Source: an uncultured Oscillospiraceae bacterium
GTDB lineage: Bacteria; Bacillota; Clostridia; Oscillospirales; Oscillospiraceae
Reading direction: 5' to 3'
Length of the DNA: 51,520 nucleotides
NCBI GenBank assembly: GCA_934589675.1
Contig: CAKTOF010000017.1
Coordinates: 1-51,520, forward strand
Shown here: in pieces, positions 33,273 through 41,155 of the stretch
How positions within the stretch are numbered: the stretch's first letter is position 1
Layout: every line of letters starts with the position of its first letter
Made by a program: the position numbers and the translations under genes
Notes under the pieces: model-generated
The model's database searches: none
Seen by the model: only the letters and a program-made list of their open reading frames with translations
What the model was told of the DNA's origin: nothing

Positions 33273-34232
33273 TTACTGCACCGCAGAGAAGCCGACGGAC
33301 TCAAAAACAGTCATCGCCTCATCGGTCTGGAGGTAGGCGAGGAACTCCTTGGCAGCCTCTTCGTTCTGCGTCGTGTTGAGCACGGCCGCCGGGTAGATGA
33401 CCTGGCCGCACATCTCGGCCGTGGCGTAGTCCACGACCTCAAGGCCGGCAGAGAAGGCATCGGTCGCGTAGATGATGCCGCAGTCGACCGTCCCCTCAGA
33501 GACCTGCGTCGTGACCTCCTTGACGTTCGAGCCGTACGTCAGGACACCGGCCGACGCCAGCTCCTCTTCATTCAGGCCGAAGAACGTGAGGATCTTCTGC
33601 GTGTACTGGCCGACCGGAACATCAGAGTTGCCCATGGCCAGCAGGATGTCGCCGGCCTCAAGGTGCGCCTTCAGGTCGTCGTAGGACTGGATGTTCGCCG
33701 GGTTGTCCGCCGGGACAGTGAGCGCGACCTTGTTCTCGAGCAGGTTGATACGGGTGCCCTCCAGCACGAAGTCCAGGCCGTCCTTGTCGACCTCGGGGTC
33801 CGCCGTGATGTCGAGCTGGTTCATCTGCTTCTGTGCGGCGGAGATGAAGATGTCGCAGTCCGCGCCCTCCTCGATCTGGGTCTTGAGCGTGCCGGAGGAG
33901 TCGAAGCTGTAGGTGATGGTGACGTTCGGATGCGCAGCCTCGTAGAGGTCCTTGATTTGGCCGAGCGTCTCAGTCATGGACGCCGCGGCAAATACGATGA
34001 GCTCCACAGGCTCAGCCGTCTCTTCCGGCTGCTCCGGCTCGGCCGGGGCTGCCGGCTCCTCCGGCTGCTCGGGCTCGGCGGGCTCGTTGGCGGCCGCATC
34101 GTCCGGCGTCTGCGTCGTCGCGTCGTCTTTTTTCGTGTCGTCGGTCTTGTCCCCGCCGCAGGCGGCCAGGGAAAATACCATCGCCAGCGCCAGAATGAGC
34201 GCCAGCAGCTTGCTGAGGTTCTTTGTCTTCAT
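33273..34232 (-). CDS. modA: Molybdate ABC transporter substrate-binding lipoprotein
   Basis: A 319-residue ModA. The signal peptide ends in a lipobox (VFSLAAC), then a Pro/Glu/Ala-rich linker (about residues 30-75) leads to the binding fold: LIVFAAASMTETLGQI, SSGTLKTQIEEGADCDIFISAA and the C-terminal YPAAVLNTTQNEEAAKEFL. Type and order of genes fix molybdate (or tungstate) as substrate. The start is the ATG at 34232 with AAAGGAG upstream. It is first in the operon, behind a structured leader of about 235 nt. Confidence 0.95.
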   Translation of the reverse strand: MKTKNLSKLLALILALAMVFSLAACGGDKTDDTKKDDATTQTPDDAAANEPAEPEQPEEPAAPAEPEQPEETAEPVELIVFAAASMTETLGQIKDLYEAAHPNVTITYSFDSSGTLKTQIEEGADCDIFISAAQKQMNQLDITADPEVDKDGLDFVLEGTRINLLENKVALTVPADNPANIQSYDDLKAHLEAGDILLAMGNSDVPVGQYTQKILTFFGLNEEELASAGVLTYGSNVKEVTTQVSEGTVDCGIIYATDAFSAGLEVVDYATAEMCGQVIYPAAVLNTTQNEEAAKEFLAYLQTDEAMTVFESVGFSAVQ

Positions 34233-34290
34233 GGGTACTTCTCCTTTAAAATAATAGTGCGTAAAAGAGTTCAGTTCCCACACAAAGCAA

Positions 34291-34327
34291 AACAAAACGC
34301 CCTGCTTTGAGACTTCAAAACAGGGCG
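34291..34327 (-). terminator. Leader terminator (expression platform) upstream of modA
   Basis: Minus strand: 13-bp stem (34315-34327 with 34298-34310, one imperfect pair; CGCCCTGTTTTGA arm) with an AGTC loop, then TTTTGTT. It lies between the folded leader and modA, where a riboswitch would control premature termination. Confidence 0.8.
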
Positions 34328-34369
34328 CAAAAAACACAGCGCTTTGTTTCCTTCTCAAATACGGAGTGC

Positions 34370-34460
34370 CGCGCCGTTTCCAGCATCGACATGGGAGCCA
34401 TCGGCTCCGGCCAGCCGCCATCGGGAGCGCCCCATTAGGCAAACTGGCTTCGGAAACTGT
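34370..34460 (-). promoter_or_regulatory. Probable Moco-type riboswitch aptamer
   Basis: The minus-strand leader can fold into a multi-helix structure: GTTTCC (34452-34457) with GGAAAC (34376-34381); GCCAG (34444-34448) with CTGGC (34410-34414); and GGAGCC/GGCTCC (34403-34408 with 34394-34399). The 3' part CTCCCATGTC...CTGGAAACGG resembles my memory of the E. coli moaA Moco RNA 3' core. Position ahead of modA and the moa/moe genes fits the known distribution of that RNA class. A covariance-model match was not possible here. Confidence 0.55.
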
Positions 34461-34474
34461 TCACTTTTCACCTA

Positions 34475-34503
34475 AGTATACCGTTTCGCGCCGGGGATGT
34501 CAA
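34475..34503 (-). promoter_or_regulatory. Promoter of the molybdenum operon
   Basis: Minus strand: consensus -35 TTGACA at 34498-34503, 17 bp spacer, -10 TATACT at 34475-34480. Transcription would start near 34468, giving a leader of about 235 nt before modA. Confidence 0.8.
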
Positions 34504-34513
34504 GCGCACGAAC

Positions 34514-34543
34514 AAAAAAGCGGCATGGCCGAAGCCATGCCGC
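34514..34543 (-). terminator. Terminator of the small membrane protein gene
   Basis: Minus strand: GCGGCATGGC/GCCATGCCGC stem (34520-34529 with 34534-34543), followed by TTTTTT. It lies 23 bp after the stop and just upstream of the molybdenum-operon promoter. Confidence 0.85.
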
Positions 34544-34566
34544 CGGACGTCTTTCAGAGTCGCCGC

Positions 34567-34770
34567 TCAGATCTCCCCGCCGCGCTTGTTTGCGCCGGTG
34601 ATGTAGTCGCTCGTGCAGTGCAGCACCAGATCGACAGCCAGCAGGATGGCGCCGGCTGCGAGCAGCGGAACGATCATCGTGCGCATACCGATAAAAATGC
34701 AGGCAAAGCCGACAAGCAGCAGCACCAGCAGCAGGGTATTCATAAGTTTGATCTTCGAAGCTTTGGTCAT
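34567..34770 (-). CDS. Small two-helix membrane protein, hypothetical
   Basis: A 67-residue protein with two hydrophobic segments (about residues 11-27 and 32-50: LLLVLLLVGFACIFIGM and IVPLLAAGAILLAVDLVL), a short basic N-terminus (MTKASKIK) and a polar tail. It has its own promoter (34871-34899), a good ribosome site (AAGAAAGGAAA) and its own terminator, so it is a real single-gene unit. I do not recognise the family and give no function. Confidence 0.7.
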   Translation of the reverse strand: MTKASKIKLMNTLLLVLLLVGFACIFIGMRTMIVPLLAAGAILLAVDLVLHCTSDYITGANKRGGEI

Positions 34771-34870
34771 GAGTCGTGATTTCCTTTCTTGAAGACGGGA
34801 ACCGGCAGCGCGGAACCATCCGAGACTTCATGGCTCCGGAGCCACCCCGCCCCAGAACGCCAACGAATCT

Positions 34871-34899
34871 ATTATACCGACATAAACTGCGCTTGTAAA
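34871..34899 (-). promoter_or_regulatory. Promoter of the small membrane protein gene
   Basis: Minus strand: -35 TTTACA at 34894-34899, 17 bp spacer, perfect -10 TATAAT at 34871-34876. The leader to the start codon is about 95 nt. Confidence 0.75.
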
Positions 34900-34991
34900 C
34901 GGCGAAACCGCCAATTATCGGCAGTCGAAATTAGGTATACCGCCCAAATAGTTTCCATATTTACCCTGCTATTTCCGCTTTTTCCCGTCTA

Positions 34992-36923
34992 TCAGGACAG
35001 CTCCGACGCGCCCGTGTACAGCCGGTAATACGTGCCCTTCTCCGCCATGAGCGAGTCGTGATCGCCGCGCTCAATGATGCGGCCATGGTCAAGGACGATG
35101 ATGGCATCCGCGTTCTGGATCGTGGACAGGCGGTGCGCGATGACAAAGACCGTGCGGCCATGCATCAGCGCGTCCATGCCGTCCTGCACGAGCTTCTCGG
35201 TGCGGGTGTCGATGGAGCTTGTCGCCTCGTCGAGCACCATGACCGGCGGATCGGCCACGGCCGCGCGGGCGATGGAGATGAGCTGCCGCTGCCCCTGCGA
35301 GAGGCTGCCGCCGTCGCCGGTCAGTTCCGTCTGGTAGCCGTTCGGGAGGTTCATGATGAACTCATGCGCGTTGGCGAGCTTCGCCGCGGCGATGCATTCT
35401 TCGTCCGTCGCGGTCAGCTTGCCGTAGCGGATGTTGTCCATGACCGTGCCGGTGAACAGATTGACCTCCTGCAGCACGACGCCGAGGCAGTGGCGCAGGT
35501 CGACCTTGTTGATGCGGCTGATGTCGATGCCGTCGTAGGTGATCGAGCCGCTTTCGATGTCGTAGAACCGGTTGAGCAGGTTCGTGATCGTCGTCTTTCC
35601 CGCGCCGGTGTGGCCGACAAAGGCGATCTTCTGGCCGGGCTTTGCGAAGATGCTGATGTCGTGCAGGACGAGCTTGCCCGGCTCGTAGCCGAAGTTCACA
35701 TGCTCGAGCCGGATGTCGCCGAGCACCGGCGTGAGCGTCGCCGAGCCGTCCGGCTTTTTCTCCTTCCACGCCCAGTAGCCCGTGCGCTCGACGGACTCGT
35801 GCTTGCCGTCGGGCGTCGTGCGGACGAGGTGGATCGTGCCGTCATTCTCCTCGGGCTTCTCATCCATAAGGTCAAAGATGCGCTGCGCACCGGCCAGCGC
35901 CATGGCGACCATGCTGACCTGCTGGCTCATCTGTGAAAACGGCATGCCGAACGAGCGCGACAGGTTCAAAAACGCCACGAGCATGCCGACCGTCAGCCCG
36001 CCGAAGCCGCGCAGCGCCATAAACCCGCCCACAACGGCCAGCGCCACATACTGCAGGTTGTTGATCTGCACCATGAGCGGCATGAGCACGTTGGCATAGC
36101 GGTTGGCCTTCTCCGCGTCGTTAAACAGCGCGTCATTTTTCTGGTTGAACGTCTCGACAGCCTGCTTCTCGCGGCAGAATACCTTGACGACCTTCTGGCC
36201 GTTGATGATCTCCTCGACATAGCCGTTGAGATTGCCGAGCGACGTCTGCTGGCTCATGAAAAAGCGCGCGCTGCTGCCGCCGACCTTTTTCGTCACGACC
36301 GTCAGGATGAAGACGGACACGATCACGACGGCCGTGAGCACAAGGCTGTAGTAGCACATGGCGCAGAAGATGGCCACGATCGTGACGGCGCTGGAGATAA
36401 ACTGCGGCAGCGTCATGGCAATGAGCTGGCGCAGCGTGTCCGTGTCGGACGTGTAGCGGCTCATAACATCGCCGTAGGAATGCGAGTCAAAGTAGCGGAT
36501 GGGGAGTTTCTGCATCCCCTCGAACATCTTGTCGCGGATGCGCTTGAGCGTACCCTGCGCGACGGTGACCATCAGGCGGTTGTAGCAGAACGAGGACAGC
36601 ACGCCGATCAGGTAGATCGTGCCCATCATAAGCACCGCCCGGATCAGCCCTGTAAAGACCGGGTCGTCCACAAGCAGCAGCGGGCTGATGTAGTCGTCGA
36701 TGAGCGTCTGCATGAACATCGAGCCGGCGACGCTGGCCAGCGCGCTGAGCAAAATGCACACGAGCACGATCAGAAGCAGCCATTTATAGCGTTTGAACAC
36801 CATGCCAAACAGGCGCTTTAAGGTTTTAAAGCCGCTTCGGGAGATCTTCATGCCCATCACGCGGGGCGCACCGGGGCCGCGCGGCGGCGTTGCAGGCATT
36901 TTCTGGGTTCTCTGCTCACTCAT
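34992..36923 (-). CDS. ABC exporter half-transporter (catalytic subunit of a heterodimer)
   Basis: A 643-residue exporter with a proline-rich N-terminal tail, six membrane helices (about residues 45-340) and a C-terminal nucleotide-binding domain. Walker A is GHTGAGKTT, Walker B VMVLDEATSSID with a normal catalytic glutamate, and the H-loop histidine is in VIAHRLSTI. The signature is LSQGQ, not LSGGQ. In heterodimeric multidrug exporters of the BmrCD/TM287-288 type, an altered signature contributes to the degenerate ATP site, matching the partner's changes. It overlaps the partner gene by 8 bp and is controlled with it by the MarR gene upstream. Substrates are unknown. Confidence 0.92.
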   Translation of the reverse strand: MSEQRTQKMPATPPRGPGAPRVMGMKISRSGFKTLKRLFGMVFKRYKWLLLIVLVCILLSALASVAGSMFMQTLIDDYISPLLLVDDPVFTGLIRAVLMMGTIYLIGVLSSFCYNRLMVTVAQGTLKRIRDKMFEGMQKLPIRYFDSHSYGDVMSRYTSDTDTLRQLIAMTLPQFISSAVTIVAIFCAMCYYSLVLTAVVIVSVFILTVVTKKVGGSSARFFMSQQTSLGNLNGYVEEIINGQKVVKVFCREKQAVETFNQKNDALFNDAEKANRYANVLMPLMVQINNLQYVALAVVGGFMALRGFGGLTVGMLVAFLNLSRSFGMPFSQMSQQVSMVAMALAGAQRIFDLMDEKPEENDGTIHLVRTTPDGKHESVERTGYWAWKEKKPDGSATLTPVLGDIRLEHVNFGYEPGKLVLHDISIFAKPGQKIAFVGHTGAGKTTITNLLNRFYDIESGSITYDGIDISRINKVDLRHCLGVVLQEVNLFTGTVMDNIRYGKLTATDEECIAAAKLANAHEFIMNLPNGYQTELTGDGGSLSQGQRQLISIARAAVADPPVMVLDEATSSIDTRTEKLVQDGMDALMHGRTVFVIAHRLSTIQNADAIIVLDHGRIIERGDHDSLMAEKGTYYRLYTGASELS

Positions 36924-38658
36924 CGCTCAGCCCTCCCTTCGACTGCGACGTGTACACATCGCGATAGATCTCGCACGTTTCCAGCAGCTGCTCATGCTTC
37001 CCGGCGGCGACGATATGGCCGCCCTCCATGACGAGGATCATGTCGGCGTCCATGACCGAGGCCACGCGCTGGGCGATGATGAGCTTCGTCGTGTCCGGGA
37101 TCTCCTCGCGGAACGCCTTGCGGATGAGCGCGTCGGTCATGGTGTCCACGGCGCTCGTCGAGTCGTCGAGAATGAGGATCTTCGGCTTTTTGAGCAGCGC
37201 GCGCGCGATGCACAGGCGCTGCTTCTGGCCGCCGGAGACGTTGGAGCCGCCCTGCTCGATGTATGTGCTGTAGCCGTCCGGGAATTCGCGGATAAAGCCG
37301 TCGGCCTGCGCAAGGCGGCACGCGTGCTCGATCTCCTCGTCCGAGGCGTTCTCGTTGCCCCAGCGCAGGTTCTCGCGGATCGTGCCGGAGAACAGGACGT
37401 TTTTCTGCAGGACCATGGCGACGGAGTCGCGCAGGGTTTTGAGGTCATATTTTTTCACGTCGACGCCGCCGACGTAGAGCGCGCCCTCCGTCACGTCGTA
37501 AAGGCGCGGGATGAGCTGCACGAGCGTCGACTTCGACGAGCCGGTGCCGCCGATGATGCCGACGGTCGCGCCGGACGGGATGGTGAGGTCGACGTCGTAC
37601 AGGCACAGGCGGTTCGGGTCGCCGGCGTAGCTGAAGCTCACATGGTCATAGCGGATGGAGCCGTCTTTGACCTCCGTGACGGGATTTTCGCAGTTGCGAA
37701 GGTCGGGCACCTCGTCGAGCGCCTCGACGATGCGGTTGCCGGACTCGGCGCTCATCGTGATCATAACATAGACCATCGAGAGCATCATCAGGCTCGAGAG
37801 GATCTGCATCGCGTAGGAGATGATGCTCGTCAGCTGGCCGGTCGTGAGCTCCGTCGCGCCGGAGCTCACGATGATCTTCGCGCCGAGCCAGCTGGCCAGC
37901 AGCATACAGGTGTACATTGCAAGCTGCATGAGCGGCTGGTTGAAGGCCAGAATGCCCTCGGCGCGCGTGAAGTCCTTGTAGATGCTCTCGGACACGCCGG
38001 AGAATTTCTCGACCTCGTGATCCTCGCGCACAAAGCTCTTGACGACGCGCACGCCGCGCAGATTCTCCTGCACGACGCGGTTGAGCCTGTCATACGTCCG
38101 GAACACGCGGCGGAAGATCGGATGGACGTGCCGCGCGATGAACATCAGCCCGCCAAGCAGAAACGGCACAGCCGCAAGGAACACGAGCGTGATCTTCACA
38201 TTGACGCTCAGCGCCATAACGAGCGCAAACGTAAACGTCAGCGGGCTGCGCGAGGCAACGCGCAGGATCATCTGATACGCATTCTGTAAATTCGACACGT
38301 CCGTCGTCAGACGCGAGATGATGCTCGCCGTGGAGAATTTGTCGATGTTGGAAAACGAGTACGTCTGCACGCGCTCGAACAGATCCTTGCGCAGGTTCCG
38401 CGCGAGGCCGGCCGAGGCGCGCGCGCTCGTGACGCCCGCGGCCATGCCGCCGAGCAGCGCCACGGCGACCGCCAACACCAGAAGAGCGCCGATGCGCAGG
38501 ATCTCGCCCATCTCGCCGCCATAGATGCCGTCGTCGATGAGGTTCGACATCAGGCGCGGGATCAGCGTCTCCATTGCGACCTCGACCACGACGAGCAGCG
38601 GTGTCAAAAGTGCGGCCCGCTTGTACTCGCGGACGCACCGACTCAATCGTTTGATCAT
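36916..38658 (-). CDS. ABC exporter half-transporter (degenerate-site subunit of a heterodimer)
   Basis: A 580-residue half-transporter with six membrane helices and an ATPase domain. Walker A is GGTGSSKST and the signature is a normal VSGGQKQR. The catalytic glutamate is replaced by aspartate (LILDDSTSAVD), and the H-loop histidine by glutamine (IIAQRVASV). These changes define the non-catalytic site of asymmetric exporters and complement the next gene. It starts 8 bp after the MarR gene and overlaps the partner by 8 bp. Confidence 0.92.
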   Translation of the reverse strand: MIKRLSRCVREYKRAALLTPLLVVVEVAMETLIPRLMSNLIDDGIYGGEMGEILRIGALLVLAVAVALLGGMAAGVTSARASAGLARNLRKDLFERVQTYSFSNIDKFSTASIISRLTTDVSNLQNAYQMILRVASRSPLTFTFALVMALSVNVKITLVFLAAVPFLLGGLMFIARHVHPIFRRVFRTYDRLNRVVQENLRGVRVVKSFVREDHEVEKFSGVSESIYKDFTRAEGILAFNQPLMQLAMYTCMLLASWLGAKIIVSSGATELTTGQLTSIISYAMQILSSLMMLSMVYVMITMSAESGNRIVEALDEVPDLRNCENPVTEVKDGSIRYDHVSFSYAGDPNRLCLYDVDLTIPSGATVGIIGGTGSSKSTLVQLIPRLYDVTEGALYVGGVDVKKYDLKTLRDSVAMVLQKNVLFSGTIRENLRWGNENASDEEIEHACRLAQADGFIREFPDGYSTYIEQGGSNVSGGQKQRLCIARALLKKPKILILDDSTSAVDTMTDALIRKAFREEIPDTTKLIIAQRVASVMDADMILVMEGGHIVAAGKHEQLLETCEIYRDVYTSQSKGGLSDE

Positions 38659-38666
38659 ATTGGTTC

Positions 38667-39140
38667 TTATCCCCTTTCTGCCGCAGAGGGCGGCATTTCC
38701 CCGGTTTCGAGATTGTCACGCAGGCGGCCGAGCAGCGAAAAGAGCGTCTCGATCTCCCGGTCCGTCATGCCGCGGAGCATTTTTCTCTCGATCTCGTCGC
38801 TGCGGCGCTTGGCCTCATTGCAGAAGCTCTGCCCGCGCGCGGTCAGCATGAGCTTTTTCAGCCGTGCGTCCTGCGGCACGGGCCGGCGCGTCAGGTATCC
38901 CTCGCGCTCCATGACCTTGAGGATGCCCGTCGCCGTCGAGCGGCGGATGCGGAAGATCTTCTCCAGATCCTTCTGAAAAACGTCCTCGTCACGGTGGTCG
39001 TCCAGATAGCCCAGGATCATGATCTGCATGGACGTCATCCGCTCGCAGCAGTCCGGCTGCTGCGGCTCGCCCGCCATGCGGCGGAGCGTGTTGTTCAGTC
39101 CGATGAGTTCCAGGCCGACCTGCCGGCTTGTTGGCTGCAT
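38667..39140 (-). CDS. MarR-family transcriptional regulator
   Basis: A 157-residue winged-helix regulator. It shows the DNA-recognition segment (FRIRRSTATGILKVMEREGYLTRRPVPQ) with the MarR-type wing (DARLKKLMLTARG). Residues 21-35 hold two adjacent cysteines (PDCCERM). I chose the ATG at 39140, about 6 bp after GAGAGGTGAA, over a GTG three codons earlier. As the first gene of the exporter operon it is probably an autorepressor released by an exported compound. Confidence 0.9.
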   Translation of the reverse strand: MQPTSRQVGLELIGLNNTLRRMAGEPQQPDCCERMTSMQIMILGYLDDHRDEDVFQKDLEKIFRIRRSTATGILKVMEREGYLTRRPVPQDARLKKLMLTARGQSFCNEAKRRSDEIERKMLRGMTDREIETLFSLLGRLRDNLETGEMPPSAAERG

Positions 39141-39189
39141 GAAGTTCACCTCTCGCTTTTTAGCTTACGAACTATTCGGTTTCGGACAG

Positions 39190-39218
39190 ATTATAATCAC
39201 TTTTCAAAGAAATGTCAA
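39190..39218 (-). promoter_or_regulatory. Promoter of the marR-ABC exporter operon
   Basis: Minus strand: perfect -35 TTGACA at 39213-39218, 17 bp spacer, perfect -10 TATAAT at 39190-39195. Such strength suits a repressed operon. CGAA-N10-TTCG downstream, near 39170-39187, is a possible MarR site. Confidence 0.8.
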
Positions 39219-39266
39219 GCCCCAAAAAGAACGAAATCGAACAATCTCCATGCTTCTTGTTTAGGC

Positions 39267-39300
39267 AAAAAAACCAGCGGACGCGCGCGGCGTCCGCTGG
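39267..39300 (-). terminator. Terminator of the SLH protein-ybaK operon
   Basis: Minus strand: CCAGCGGACGC/GCGTCCGCTGG stem (39290-39300 with 39274-39284), followed by seven T's at 39267-39273. Confidence 0.9.
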
Positions 39301-39313
39301 GCTGGATCGGGGT

Positions 39314-39808
39314 TTATTCTTTGACAAGATCTGCGTATTCGATCGGCACGACGCGCACCAGATCGTCCGGGGCCAGCTCGATCTGATGGCCGATGCGCCC
39401 GGCGCTGAAGACGATGCTGTCGTAGAGCTGCGCCGTCTCGTCGACGGTCGTCGGGAACTGCTTTTTCATGCCGATGGGCGAGCAGCCGCCGTGGATATAG
39501 CCTGTCAGGCCGAGCAGCTCCTTCGATTTGAGCATCTCAACGGCCTTCTCGCCGACGGCCTTCGCCGCTTTTTTGAGGTCGAGCTCCGCCTCGACCGGGA
39601 TCATGAACACATAGTGCCCGCCGGACTTTCCGGTCGTCACAAGCGTCTTGAACACGCGCTCCGGATCCTGCCCCAGAATGCGCGCCACATCCGCGCCCGT
39701 CAGGCTCGCGTCCGACTCATAGGTATACTCGCGGCAGGCAATGCCGAGGCTTTCGACCTGCCGGATGACGTTCGTCTTTTCCTGCGCACCTTTTTTCTTC
39801 GCGTCCAT
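39314..39808 (-). CDS. ybaK: Cys-tRNA(Pro)/Cys-tRNA(Cys) deacylase YbaK
   Basis: A 164-residue trans-editing deacylase that hydrolyses mischarged Cys-tRNA(Pro). It shows the family's VFKTLVTTGKSGGHYVFMIPVE core, the substrate-pocket lysine region (DLKKAAKAVGEK) and the GYIHGGCSPIGMKK motif. It follows the SLH-domain gene after 9 bp and is probably co-transcribed, without an obvious functional link. Confidence 0.94.
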   Translation of the reverse strand: MDAKKKGAQEKTNVIRQVESLGIACREYTYESDASLTGADVARILGQDPERVFKTLVTTGKSGGHYVFMIPVEAELDLKKAAKAVGEKAVEMLKSKELLGLTGYIHGGCSPIGMKKQFPTTVDETAQLYDSIVFSAGRIGHQIELAPDDLVRVVPIEYADLVKE

Positions 39809-39817
39809 GCTCTTCCG

Positions 39818-40978
39818 TCAGCCTCCCAGTGCGGCAATGCTGCTCAGCACCGTCGCTCTTGCGGCGTATGTCAGCGTGCTCGGCATAAGCTGGTCAATGT
39901 CCGCCTGCACGCGAAGCGCCTCGCCCGCGCGCATGGCCACCGTGACGGCCGCGGCAACGGACAGCTGGCCGGACGGCAGGAAGCGCCCTTCGCTGTCGCC
40001 CTGCAGGACGCCAAGCTCCGCCATGGCCGCAACGGAATCGGCCGCCCACGCGCCGATGGCGTCGCAGTCGGTAAACTGCGCAAGCGTCTCCGGCGCCGCC
40101 TGCACCGGCGCGCCGCACAGGCTGTACGCCCGCGCCAGAATGACGGCCGCCTGCGCCCGTGTCAGCGTTCCCTCGGGATGGAGCTGCCCGTCCGCGCTTC
40201 CGGACAGAATGCCCATGGCATACGCCTGCGCACAGTAGCTCTCGTCCGTCATGCCGTCGTCGTCAATCGGCAGCTCGCGCACAAGCGTCTGCTCGCCCGT
40301 CGTGGAAATAACGAGGTTTACGACCATCTCGCAGAACTGCTCGCGCGTCGCAGCCTCGGAGAAGCTGCCGTAGTGCGCAAAAATGCCGGCATCCTCGGCT
40401 GCGCGGATGGCGTCAGACGCCCAGGAGCTGTCGATCTGCTGCTCGTGCAGCGTCGAAACCTCGCCCGCGCCGGAGCGAAGCGTATAGCAGTTGTACGCGC
40501 TCGACGGGAACTCGATCTGGCGGTTGACGCCCGCCTGCCCGTTCCAGCGCCAGTTCTGCTCAATGAGCGTCATGATGCCCGTCTCGGCATCGTAGGACTT
40601 CACAAGCGCCCAGTGGCTGTAGCCCTTGCCGCGCATGGCGGCCGAGCCGTAGAGAATGTCACCGGGCTTCGGCGTCTCGGCCAGCTCGAACCAGTATCCG
40701 TCGTCGCCGACGATCTTCGGGCCGCCGTCGCCCGTGCGGACGGTCAGGCCGTAAACCTGCGCGTAGTAGCGCGTGATAAACTCGCTGCAGTAGTAGGTGC
40801 GGCCGTAGAGGTTGTAGCGCGCCTCAACGCCGTTGAACGTGTCGGCGACAAATTCGTCCCCGGTGATCTTTACATAGGTCACATCGAGCGTCTTCTCCGC
40901 GGCCATGGCCGTAAGCCCCGCGGCCATCACCGCGAGCACAAGCAAAAGCGCCGCAAAACGCCGGATGAAAATTCGCAT
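39818..40978 (-). CDS. Exported cysteine-peptidase/amidase-like protein with S-layer-homology repeats
   Basis: A 386-residue secreted protein. Residues 1-26 are a signal peptide ending TAMAA. Residues about 30-170 look like a CHAP or NlpC/P60-like domain: the candidate cysteine is in TYYCSEFITRYYAQVYG and the candidate histidine in YSHWALVKSYD, with PGDILYGSAA between. The rest (about 180-386) holds SLH-like repeats (WASDAIRAAEDAGIF, then a FTDCDAIGAWAADSVAAMAELG unit), which would fix it to wall polymers. I prefer the ATG at 40978; another three codons upstream is too close to AGGAAAGG. The promoter carries a WalR-like repeat, fitting a wall-hydrolase role. Confidence 0.82.
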   Translation of the reverse strand: MRIFIRRFAALLLVLAVMAAGLTAMAAEKTLDVTYVKITGDEFVADTFNGVEARYNLYGRTYYCSEFITRYYAQVYGLTVRTGDGGPKIVGDDGYWFELAETPKPGDILYGSAAMRGKGYSHWALVKSYDAETGIMTLIEQNWRWNGQAGVNRQIEFPSSAYNCYTLRSGAGEVSTLHEQQIDSSWASDAIRAAEDAGIFAHYGSFSEAATREQFCEMVVNLVISTTGEQTLVRELPIDDDGMTDESYCAQAYAMGILSGSADGQLHPEGTLTRAQAAVILARAYSLCGAPVQAAPETLAQFTDCDAIGAWAADSVAAMAELGVLQGDSEGRFLPSGQLSVAAAVTVAMRAGEALRVQADIDQLMPSTLTYAARATVLSSIAALGG

Positions 40979-41009
40979 TTGGGTCATCCTTTCCTGCATC
41001 ATGTGGCCT

Positions 41010-41038
41010 ATTGTAACACTTTGTAACCATTGTGTCAA
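41010..41038 (-). promoter_or_regulatory. Promoter of the SLH protein-ybaK operon with WalR-like repeat
   Basis: Minus strand: -35 TTGACA at 41033-41038, 17 bp spacer, -10 TACAAT at 41010-41015. The plus strand reads TGTAAC-N4-TGTAAC (41012-41027), one base short of the WalR N5 spacing. The 12-mer AATGGTTACAAA is shared with the CAP-gene promoter at the same place relative to -10. Confidence 0.6.
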
Positions 41039-41096
41039 GTTCTGCGTTCTGTTTGTTACTGTTTGTTCTCAATTTGCCGCGGCCGTGAAATACGCC

Positions 41097-41125
41097 GTGA
41101 CAATTCCGCCTGCGTGCGGTATACT
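41097..41125 (+). promoter_or_regulatory. Promoter of mrnC-rqcH
   Basis: GTGACA at 41097-41102, 17 bp spacer, TATACT at 41120-41125, 30 bp before the mrnC start. Confidence 0.6.
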
Positions 41126-41155
41126 ATTCTGGAATTTACTTCTGGAGGAAAAACC

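Noticed and set aside
36793..38289. A 498-codon antisense frame over the ABC exporter genes
   Set aside because: Composition is a shadow of the sense strand and both sense genes have intact ABC motifs.
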